64,000 nucleotides of DNA from Ulota crispa (lineage: Eukaryota; Streptophyta; Bryopsida; Orthotrichales; Orthotrichaceae), in contig OY987242.1 of NCBI GenBank assembly GCA_963920765.1, forward strand, positions 20,298,002-20,362,001. The letters run 5' to 3'. Under the pieces are notes generated by a model, which was not told the DNA's origin, did no database searches, and was given only the letters and a program-made list of their open reading frames with translations. The position numbers and the translations under genes are program-made. Shown here one piece after another: positions 49,005 through 59,266 of the stretch (positions are counted from its first letter, which is position 1; each line of letters starts with the position of its first letter).

Positions 49005-50035
49005 TTTTGGAATCTTTTGAAGATCTTTTGGGAATTTTTTGTGAATCTTTAAGAATCTTCAAGAATCTTTGGGAATCATTGAGAATCTTTTCAAGATTTT
49101 TAAGAATATTTAAGAATCTTTTTGAGATTTTAGAATCTTTGAGAATCTTTTAGAAATCTTCATGAATCTTTGGAACTCTTTCAAAATCTTTTCAAGTTTT
49201 TTTGGAATCTTTGAGAATGTTTGAGAATCTATGAGAATCTTTGAGAATCTTTGAGAATCTTTGAGAATCTTTTGGAATCTTTGGAAATCTTTTCAAGTTT
49301 TTTTGGAATCTTTGAGAATATTTGAGAACAATTGAGAATCTTTGAGAATCTTTTAGAATCTTTTAGAAATCTTTGAGAATCTTTGGAATCATTGGGAATC
49401 TTTCAAGTTTTTTTGGAATCTTTGAGAATGTTTGAGAACAATTGAGAATCTTTGAGAATCTTTGAGAATCTTTTAGAAATCTTTGAGAATCTTTTGGAAT
49501 CTTTGGAAATCTTTTCAAGTTTTTTTGGAATCTTTGAGAATGTTTGAGAACAATTGAGAATCTTTGAGAATCTTTGAGAATCTTTGAGAATCTTTGAGAA
49601 TCTTTGAGAATCTTTGAGAATCTTTGAGAATCTTTTTAGAATCTTTGAGAATCTTTTGGAATCTTTGGAAATCTTTTCAAGTTTTTTTGGAATCTTTGAG
49701 AATGTTTGAGAACAATTGAGAATCTTTGAGAATCTTTGAGAATCTTTGAGAATCTTTTAGGAAGATTTGAGAATTCTTGAGAATCTTTGAGAATAGTTTG
49801 GAAGATTTGAGAATCTTTGGAAATGTTCTAGGAATTTTGAATTTTTTTGAGACTTTTTGAAAATCTTTATGACTAATCTTGGAATCTTCCTGGAAGCTTT
49901 GAGAAGCTTTGAGAATCTTTGGGAATCTTTTGAGAATCTTTTTTGAAATTCAAAAAATCTTTGAAAATCTCTGAGAATTTTCAAGAATCTTTTTAGAATC
50001 ATTGAGAATCTTTTTAAAATCTTTATGAAATTTGT
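49005..50035 (+). repeat. GAGAATCTTT satellite with higher-order structure
   Basis: About 1 kb is built from a 10-bp unit gagaatcttt and variants (ggaatctttg, agaaatcttt). A marker phrase, tttcaagtttttttggaatc, recurs at 49193, 49294, 49404, 49516 and 49678. This gives higher-order units of about 101, 110, 112 and 162 bp. The longest contains a run of seven to eight pure 10-mers (49557-49630). The edges are more degenerate. The reverse frame at 49757-50002 is a by-product of the repeat. Confidence 0.9.
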
Positions 50036-50888
50036 TAAAGTACTTCGAAATACTTATAGAAATAGAATCTTTTAGACTGAATTAGAGTCCTTTAGGAATC
50101 TTTTTGTAAATCATCAAAATACTTTAAAATATTTTTAACAAAAAAACTATCACAATAGTTTAGGTTTGTTTTTGAAATCTTTCTAAAATCTTTTTGGACC
50201 TCATTAAATTTATTTGAAGTTTTAAAAAATAAAAGAAGTTTTTGAAAAAAAAGAATCTTTTAGAAGTTTGAGTGTACATTGACTGGTTTTATTTTCTTTA
50301 CTTTTCACAATTTGGTAAGATTTAAAATTAGCAGCCTTTAAAGTCAAGTAAAAACATGACCATAATAACAAAAAAATCAATAGTTTTCTATTGATCTAGA
50401 CACTTTTGGACACAACTTCACTAATTCAACAAAAATTTATATAAAAAGTACAACATTTTGTTGTTTTAAATACCAGAATTTCTTTACAAATAAATATAAA
50501 AGATGCTCTTCAATTCTTTGAAGAAATCATATATGTCCCTTAAGAATTAAAAGTACCAAAAATATCTTTGTGTTACATGATAACCAAGTGTATAGTATAA
50601 TGCAAATTCTTACAAGGAACCAAAGGTGATTTTTACATTTCAAATAACACAAGGATATATTTAGCGTTTCAAAATAGAAGAGTTACTTTATTAATTTTCC
50701 AAAATAATAGGAGTATAATTGATATTCCTACAAAAAAAAGGACTATTTTTTATGTTTCACATATTTTTGGTGTAAACTTGATATTTTGAAAGACTTAAAG
50801 GGTATTTTTAGTATTTTTCCTTCTATTACTAACCAAATGAATAAAAAAATATATATATTATAAAATATTTTTATAAGCTTTAAAAGAT
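50036..50888. other. AT-rich spacer
   Basis: Decayed extensions of the adjacent satellite are followed by featureless AT-rich DNA. No gene is seen. Confidence 0.4.
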
Positions 50889-51301
50889 GGGAATTGATAT
50901 GTGTACCACACCCTTCCAATTACTATACCACACCACAAGGTAAATTTTAGATTTCTACCATCAAAAAGTTGAATTTGAAAATTTTAAATTCATATTTGGA
51001 CTTAGAGACCATGGTATTGTCTAGAACAATTAAAAAAAGCTGCAATTCAACAACACCCAATGAAAAAGTTTAGTTAAGGAGAAAATTGTTAATTTTACTT
51101 TTGTTTGTAAAAAAAGATAAGCTTTTTCATTGGATGTTTTTGAATTGCAACATTTTTTATGGTCCTAGACAATATCATGGTCTCTAAGTTCAAATTTGAT
51201 TTCAAAATTCTCAAACTCAAATTTTTGATGGTAGAAATCTAAAATTTACCCCGAGGGTGTAGTACAGTAGTTCAAAGGGTGTGGTTCACATATTAATGCC
51301 C
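50889..51301. mobile_element. Foldback MITE with about 185-bp arms
   Basis: The 413-bp element is almost one long inverted repeat. The left arm (from gggaattgatatgtg through ttttagatttctaccatca, cttagagaccatg and caatgaaaaag) is matched in order by the right arm read in reverse. The loop is only about 40-50 bases. Flanking ttaaaa-like sequence on each side may be a target duplication. A transcript would form a long hairpin. Confidence 0.85.
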
Positions 51302-51820
51302 TTAAAAAATATCCAAAACTATTCAAAAGTCTATAGAATTTTGATTTTATAATTGCAAGGTTTTAATTCCATAACTTTTCACAACTTCATGTTATTTGAA
51401 GTTATCGAACTATGGAGGCTATTTTAACAAAATAAAGTTCTTTTTACAAAAAAACTAGCACTAAATAATAATTATTAATGAATCCAACCTTTGCCTGCAA
51501 CAATCCTTATGAGATTTGTGAATTCCAAAAAAAATTTATAAACAAACTCAAAAAGATGGAAATAAATAATTTATTTAAAATTTCTAAACACCTTCTTTGA
51601 TTTTAGCTCATAACTTTTGATAAAAAAATTAAAATCCAAAAAAAGTTGTTTGAGATGAAAGTAAAATACAGTTACCAACTTTTCTTAGTTCTAAGTTTTT
51701 TTTTTTTAAATCTTTTAATGGGCGGAAATAGCCTCCAAAGTCTACTGGTTTACTAAAGACATGAACATCTAATGTACAAATAGAATCAAGATACCAATGT
51801 GTGCATGTGTATTTGCACAT
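51302..51820. other. AT-rich spacer
   Basis: No gene or repeat is recognised. Confidence 0.4.
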
Positions 51821-51975
51821 TCTCTAGTGGTTTTTGAAAATGTGCTAAAGTTGTGGAATGTGAGAGGAGAGGTGGAGGGTTCAAACCCCACTACCAGCAG
51901 CTGCTCGAGAGTTTGAGCAGCTGCCCGGGGGCTCGGGTAGCTGCCCGGCGGCTGGGGCAGTTGACCGTCCCCTAA
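51821..51975 (+). repeat. Possible tRNA-derived SINE head with GC-rich 20-22 bp repeats
   Basis: An A-box-like ctctagtggttttt (51822) and a B-box-like gagggttcaaacccc (51875) lie about 54 bases apart, as in tRNA-derived SINEs. Directly after comes a sharply GC-rich block (51890-51970). It is made of three diverged 20-22 bp repeats, each ending gcagctgccc or similar, in otherwise AT-rich DNA. No cloverleaf can be closed, so it is not a functional tRNA. Confidence 0.35.
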
Positions 51976-52616
51976 AAAGTTCACATTTTTGTAAAATAAA
52001 AACAAATTATATGAAAAAAAAATTGAAAATTGAAAAGAAATAGAATTGAACAATATAAAATACGTAATAGAAATCAACAACAAATTAACAGAAAACTGTA
52101 AATAATCAACAGAAAATCAACAAAAAAGTACCCAAATCAACTTGACCAAGTTCAGAGAAAAAATCAATAGTTTTTGATTGAAATTTTGTTGATTTTGTGC
52201 TGAATTTTCTAATAGTGCATGCATCATGCATGGCAATACTTGTTGTAAGTTTTGGCACCCGAGAAGGTGGGACTCACTCAAGATTTGGGTTGACCATTTT
52301 GCTAGACCCAAATTTTAGCTCAAGCCCCACGAGTAGTTTTGCATAAGATATTATTGTCTCTCTTTAGTACTCATTTTTACCCTTAATAACCCAACAAATT
52401 GGGATCTCGCATTGCGGTGAAACTTACAAAGATGGAATGTGGGACATAGTGTGAACCACCTCTAAGAAATGCATTGCAAGATGAGCTCTTATTTTTTATA
52501 ATAAATTGGATGAAATGCTTGATTTGGATGAAACTAGAGGAATATACTAATAAACTAATGATTTCTATCCATATTACACTTGACTCTTTAAACATATTTG
52601 TTCTCCATAATATTGA
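51976..52616. other. AT-rich spacer
   Basis: No gene is recognised. The sequence gggacatagtgtgaac at 52440 resembles the terminus of 53651-53941. Confidence 0.4.
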
Positions 52617-52945
52617 GGGGAAATTACAAATTGGAGCACAAAAATGAAAAACATTACAAATAGGGAAACATCGTCAAAATAATTACAAATAGGGGCACAA
52701 ACTGCACAGTTTCAAAAAAATAATTATGAATTCTTGTAAAATTTTGGTTTGGACATTGGTTGATTTAGATACATCACATTAAATGTTAGCTAACCTCCAA
52801 AAATTTTAGAGAACTCTCCAAATCAAACTTGAATAAGAAAATTCTCGTAAAGGAGTTTTGAAACTGTGCCCTATTTCTAATTAATTTGAAACTATCCCCT
52901 ATCTGTGATATTCTTCATGTTTGTGCCCCTATTTGTAATTTCCCC
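52617..52945. mobile_element. 329-bp MITE (element I)
   Basis: The left end is GGGGAAATTACAAATTGGAG and the right end, read inward, is GGGGAAATTACAAATAGGGG. The subterminal motif attacaaataggg recurs twice more on the left side, and the right side has ccctatttctaatt. It is non-coding. Confidence 0.75.
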
Positions 52946-53650
52946 TAGTATTTATTATTTGCGATTCTAGCACTGTTAATTGAGAAAGGAAAAGAAGGGC
53001 TTAATACGGAAATGCAATTTGTAACAGGCTTCTATATGAAACTCATACTAAAATCCTAGGCACTTGAAAATCGTGTGAAGGGATATTGGGAACGAGGAGA
53101 TACAAAAGATTCTCAGTATCTTAAGAAATGATTCTGAGGCTTTTGAGTTTTGATGCTCTTTTGCCGCGTTGCCCGTAGGAATCCCCAAACTGACCAGGTT
53201 CCTTGAACTAATACTAGTGGGGAGTTTACAAATTGACCAAGTTCCTGGAACCGTTTTGATTGTATGAGTGCGACCACCACCTAGCTTTCTTCCAATCTAA
53301 AAATGGTCCTTTTAAACCTTTTTGGCCACTTGGAATGAGCTTTCTAGAGTATTTTCGGCAAGGAAGATACGTCTTTTTAAATTAATAAAATTAAATCCCA
53401 TGCTAAATCTTAGAACATAACATGTGTATTGTTCCAAATTTGAGCACATCAATTTTAAAAAAAGACATTCAGGTTTTACTTTGTAATTGGCTTTGCGTTA
53501 TTTTATTCGGGTTCTTTGGATTTTGTAATGCCAAGTGGAAACACTTGATGATAGGTTTTCTTTACTTGGATAGATTCAATGAATCCGGTCAACAAATGGA
53601 AATTCAGTTGGCATCTTTCCTTCTCACAAAAATTTCAATAACTTTTAGGT
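52946..53650. other. Spacer
   Basis: No gene is recognised. The 93-codon frame at 53422-53703 runs into the neighbouring element and has no domain. Confidence 0.35.
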
Positions 53651-53941
53651 GCTTCACACCATGTTCCATAATTCAAGTTCCAACTCTACACGTGTTGATC
53701 TAACTCCATACTTCAACTTGTTGTGGTGTACTTTATGAAGGTGCAAAAATAAATTATTTAATGATTTACAAAATATTTCAAGTAAATCAGTTTTTAAACT
53801 TGGTTCTAGAGTTGGATTTCTAGGTTTTGGTAGATTTAACGCATGGAGTAATGTCTCACTTTCTTGGAGTAAAACCTCCCAAAAAGTGCTTAGCATTTAA
53901 ACATTTCTTAATAAAGTAAGATTTGGGACATAGTGTGAAGC
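53651..53941. mobile_element. 291-bp MITE (element M)
   Basis: The ends are GCTTCACACCATGTTCC on the left and, inward from the right, GCTTCACACTATGTCCC. Similar end sequences occur alone at 52440 and at 42570, the latter in the first intron of the AUX1-like gene, suggesting a dispersed family. It is non-coding. Confidence 0.6.
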
Positions 53942-55006
53942 TACAAGTTCCAATTTTCAACCGCTTACTTAATTACATTTTCATAATTTAGAAGGGTATT
54001 CGGGACCCTTTTAAAATTGTGTGCAAAGATTACTATTTCGCTTGTAAAATGTTTCCTTCAGCTCTGGTTTGTGACCTTAATGGCCAGAAGTTTTCTGAGA
54101 GTTCAATTTGAAAGTAAAGGGTGATCCTCAGCTGTGATTTTCACAAATAGCTCAGATAGTTAGAAACATTGCTAAATGGGCTAAAAATAAAAATTTAACA
54201 CAGATTTTCGAAAAAACTGTGGCAAAATGAAGAAGTTTGAAAGAAGTTTGGAAGGAATTTTAGTAAATTTAGTCAAGATTATGAGAACTGGTTCTTGGTG
54301 GTGCAATTCAAACTGCCCACTCACTCCTTGCTTTGGCATAAGAGTTGCTTTATTTTGGGAGTTAATTTCAAAGGAGATTTGAGCTTCTTTTGTAAAAATC
54401 CTACATTTTTCATATGCAATTGAATTGGTTTTTTAGTGTAGGTTTTGGATAATACTTACACTAAATAATACATTTAGTTTGCCTTATTCTAAAAAGTTTT
54501 CTCATGACTCATTGCTTGGCCACTTGGAGGTTCATGCAACCCTTCCAATATTAAGATTTCACACAGTTTATGACCCAGATGTCAATAGTTTGTTTTTTCA
54601 ACTATATTGTTGTTGGATTTTTTTTTTGAAACTTACTTATTACAATAATTATTGGTGAAAACTATTGTAATACCTCTAAGTATTATGTAGTGTAGAGTGT
54701 TGAGAAATCAGTGCAAAGCAACCTAAATGCACTATTTATTATTTAGTGTATATATAGTTGCTATGATTAGATTTTTCCCAAAAATCTAGCCAACTTTTAT
54801 CCAATTGATTCAAATTTCAACCAGTCTTTTTGGACACTTCAATCGGCTGACTTTCTGTTGTTTTTTTGGATCTCCCAGCTCATTGCTAAGAGTTGATGAG
54901 TTTTGGTGCTCAAATTGCCATGTTAGTAAAAATGTCACATGGCACACAAAAATGCTCTTCTTTCTAGTTCAAGAAAGGGTAGTTGCAATTCATGATAAAT
55001 GTGGAG
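53942..55006. other. AT-rich spacer
   Basis: No gene or defined repeat is seen. Confidence 0.4.
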
Positions 55007-55324
55007 TAAGGTAGGAATAACCATAAGCGTTAGTGTCCCCATAACAGTCACCTTTAAAATCTTGGAAAATTTGTAGAAGTAAATAGATTTAATTACAAGG
55101 ATGTACAACATGTGAACATGAAACCTTAGTGTTGGTTATAGGTACAATGACAGTTTGCTCTTTAAAAATTCACAACTTATTCTCACAGCATCCAAATCAT
55201 ACATACAAAAGTGCAAACTCATTATCTTTCTCTTGCTAACATGATCCTATAATTTACTAGATGTTTATTAATAGTCATCATGTTCAAAACCATTAAACTA
55301 ATGCTTATGGGTGTTCCTACCTTA
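55007..55324 (-). mobile_element. 318-bp MITE family F, copy 2
   Basis: This is the reverse-oriented partner of 25791-26107. The ends are TAAGGTAGGAATAACCATAA and the inverted ttatgggtgttcctacctta. Interior tracts such as ggatgtacaacatgtg and agtgcaaactcatta match the complement of copy 1. Confidence 0.8.
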
Positions 55325-56875
55325 CATTGATTTTTTTTCTAGAGAAGCTTACTTGAATTGAAAGTTTCATGGACTCATAAGATTTACCAAATCTATTGTC
55401 TACTTGGTCAAATTTGGTTGGCCTTAAGAAAATAGTCACATTCTAATGTGAAATTTTCATGTATACCACTTGCTTACAAGAAGATTTCAATATAGAAGGT
55501 CTCGATTTTTGCCTCTAATTGGTGGAATATATAAAATCAGCTCCCAAGGCCTTTAAAACAAGAGCTAAATTCAACATTTTTGAAGAGTATTTTAATGTTT
55601 GAAATATAAGATTTGATATAGCTCCAACTCCAAGAAGTGGATTGATAAAAACGAAAGGACCTTGGGGCCAATGTCAAAGTTTATTAAAATATAATATTTC
55701 TTAATTATTTCCAAATGAAATAATCAATACTATAAAGAGGAGTTGGAATCTTTATGGCTTGAAGTTAAAGTTATAGCCTCAACTTGTTGGCCTCAAAGCC
55801 TTCAGGCATGGACAAAGAGATCCTTATCATCCCCTTCATGTGCATTTTAGACATTAGACCTTTATAAAATCAAATCTAATCACAAGGTGTTTGAAAATTT
55901 AAGCTCTATGCTTTACTGGGTTCCCTTCAGGTATGGAATTAACTTGTGATCCCTACTCCTATTTTAAAAATGTCCTGAATCTAAGTGGTTCAAAATTTGT
56001 CAAAAGGATGTGACCATGGTGTTTATAAATCAATTACTTAATGAATATTCTTATTGTAATGAATGCTTAAGGCCACATGAATTGACGTTTTGATTCAAGT
56101 AACCCACCTTTTGGATGGTCTCAATTCCTAATATAAATTCGTTTCATGTATGTGAACACATACATGCACGGGCCCATATATATAGATATATATGGGTGTG
56201 CGTGCATATATATTTAGTGAAAAGCATGTACTATAAATTGAGAGCAGATTTGGCATAAAATAATTTTTCTAAATTTAATCAAATTATTTCAGATGTTATT
56301 CTCAGAAAAAGTCTAATGTATAAATAAATAAATGAAATGTCAAACATTATAGAAGTCATTAAATGAAACTTAGCTAATTTTGGAAAGTATAGGCTTATTT
56401 TAGAAGGGCATAATCTATACTGAACTATGTATCAAGGGCTAATTGTCAAAAAACAATAGTTTTTTTTAAATGCCAAATTTTTAAGAAATTAGAAACACTA
56501 ATGCCAAATCAAGATTTTCTGGAAAAATATATGATTTGGCAATTGGCTGTTGAATCTGCTCTCCGCCTAGAGTAGTTCTCCAATTTTTCATTTGGTTATT
56601 TTACTAAAATAAATGTTTTGCACAAGCACATGTGACTTTTGAAAAATAGTTGAAGACATTTTACAATTTTTGTTTCTACTATTATTCTTTCCTTTATAAT
56701 CCTTTATTCAAATATAAATGGGTTTGTTTGAAATATTTTTGTTTTATTTTTATAATTATACGAGAGTCAAATGCATGATTATAAACTCGAATACATAAAT
56801 GCTGAATTTGATTGGCATTTTTAGTGAAGCTGCTACCTATAATGTACAATAATCACAAGCACATTAGCAACTTGA
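55325..56875. other. AT-rich spacer with an AT/GC hairpin
   Basis: No gene is recognised. An imperfect hairpin (tgcacgggcccatatatat against atatatatgggtgtgcgtgca) lies at about 56165-56207. Confidence 0.4.
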
Positions 56876-57790
56876 TTAACCCCTAAAGCACTAAGCTCAG
56901 TTTTTCACCAAAACTGCTCTAAAATTGCCATTTTTAGTAAAAGTATCAAATTTTAGATTTTTTTTTGGACAAATGTAAAATCTTGTCCTACACTAGTATC
57001 AAAAAATGTGGAAAAAAATTCAGGAGTTTTCACCATGTAAATTGTTAGATATTTGAGTTTGAATTGACAAAAAGTCTTTTTTTGTCTCTGCAAAAATCCG
57101 GAGAGTTGCACTTCACAAGGTCATATTTGTATGAAAAAAACTCCAGAATGATTGCAGTTTTTGGATTTGTTCTTCAAAGCAAGTTGGATACACATTTCAA
57201 AACTTTCAAATCATTTGGAATAGTAAATCACATGGAAAAACAATAGTGAGTAAAAAGTAGAGAATGATTCAAACCACTAAATTGTTAAGAACTTAATTAT
57301 GGAAATGAAAAATTCCAATCAAAATGGTTGTAATTTTGTGATAAAAAACCTACATCTTTTGGTTTTGTTTTGTTTTTTGATATATTGAAAATTGAGTAAA
57401 TTAATGGACTTCAAAGTTTATTTTAGAGTAGCAAATCCATAATTGCCCGCAAACAAACTCTCCTCATAACTTTCATCTCATTGATCAAAATGGAATGATT
57501 CAAAGCTCCCCATGTATATTTAAATATAGAGATCCAACTCCAAAAAACAAAATTCAAAAAATGTAATTTCTAAAGAAGTTTTTGGCAGCCCGCCAAGTAA
57601 AGAAAACAGCATATCATGCAAGACCTTTTGAACCACTAAGTTAAAAGTTATGAAAATTGTTGGACCTTAAAGCTACTCCTTGGACACATCATGTGTGAAA
57701 ATTTCAAAAAAAAAACATGAAAACCCCATTGGTAGAGAGTTGTCCAAAATTACTATGTTGCCAAAAAAGGGGGTTCAATGCTTTAGGGGT
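56876..57790. mobile_element. TTAA-type MITE, piggyBac-like (element K)
   Basis: The element is about 915 bp. The left border is TTAACCCCTAAAGCACTAAG. The right end, read inward, carries CCCCTAAAGCATTGAAC, but its TTAA has decayed to tgct. The size matches elements A, B and E1 (913-923 bp), and the first CCCYTAAA bases match the same group. The interior shows no evident homology to them. Confidence 0.6.
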
Positions 57791-59266
57791 GCTGCATGAC
57801 AACAAGAGGTCTAAGTGATTTATTGAAAATAAACAAACACGCAAATGTTAAGGATCATGTTGCACACTTTCATGAAGATTTGTACTTGAATCTAAACAAA
57901 TTACAACATTTCAATCTTGGCAATTATTTATTAGAATAATAATGCTCTTTTCCAAAAGACAAATATTGTTCAAAAATGGTTTTTGGAACAAACCATACAC
58001 CATTCAAGAGTGGCCAACCCAATCCTCAATTTTCAATTCCACTAAAATTGTTTGAGCTATTTTCAAACATCTTTCAACCCCTATCCAACTTCTTCAATAG
58101 GTCTTTAATTGTCGGAAAGCGTGTGGAGAAAAGTGACCATACTATCGTTACAATCAAGTGCAAAAGTTTATATAATGTCATGCCAAATTCAGTTCCAATA
58201 GTTTTTGGCCATTTGCAACAAGTGGACAAAATTAAGAATACTCTGTAGAGTACAAACCACCTCAAAAATTGAATCAATGTGCATAGTCAAACTTGGATCT
58301 ACGTCTTTTACATTATGATGGAAATTTACTTTCCATTTTCTTGATATTGTGTACTATTTCAAGCTCTACAATTATTATGTTCGGAGCATTGTTGATTTCT
58401 GAACTAATCAGTCACACTGACTCATTTGTTGAGGTCACTGTCGATAACCGAGTCAAGGAAGCTGGTCAATGATGGCCAATTCAGGTCAGTACGCCAACAA
58501 GTACAAAACACATTTCCAACTTTTCCTCTTTTCCAACATCAAAACCTTGTGCATTGACTTTGGTTAACAAGGTGGATTGAAAGATGTGGACTGCAACCCA
58601 ATCTCATGCAACATAATCGTAACACATTGGACATGCTGCATGAAACATGGACTGTTCTTGCATTGACTAGCAAGCAGCAAAGCAAATTAAGGTAATACAA
58701 TACTGTACATTTGCCAGTGTATTTCGTATAAAATGAACCCTCAGAAAGAGCTCCTAGAGAGACCATTCAAACACCGAAAGCATGTCAGATTGAATATGTC
58801 AATTTCTTGCATCAATCAGTGCAATATACGATTGTAACAAGCACCTTGAAAAGTTCTCAAATTTACTACAGATGTAGCTCAGCCTATTGATGCATGGCCT
58901 CTTTCCCTTTGGGTCCAGAGCCAACGAAGGACCACACAATGCGTGCAAATCCAAATACTAACATATCATAGTGCTCAATAAGTATCTCATGAAGACATGA
59001 GAATTTTCCTTTCCTCCTTGAGAAGGACACTGGCCCTCTAGGCAAGAAGGGATCTCTGGATTTATAATGTCACGTCTAAGTTTTAATTCAGCCCTCTCTC
59101 ACTAGGTGGTCAGAAGTAGATATAATCCATGATACTTCTGCTCCAAGAGACCCCCTTAACCAAACATAGGTACAGGTCTGAACGTTCAAAATTCCATGAA
59201 ACTATTTGGGGAAACCCCCTTCTCAGAAATGCCAACTCACATAATAAAACAACCAATGTTTAATAA
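57791..59266. other. Spacer and 3' region of the lipase gene
   Basis: The last few hundred bases before 59267 would be the 3' untranslated region of the minus-strand lipase. Open frames at 57976-58248, 58074-58277 and 58539-58766 have no family resemblance. Confidence 0.4.

Noticed and set aside
49757..50002. Basic Lys/Arg/Phe-rich reverse frame of 81 codons
   Set aside because: It is the direct translation of the 10-bp satellite and carries no independent signal.
51840..51890. Functional tRNA gene
   Set aside because: Only box-like motifs are present. The spacing is too long and no acceptor, anticodon or D-arm pairing can be formed.
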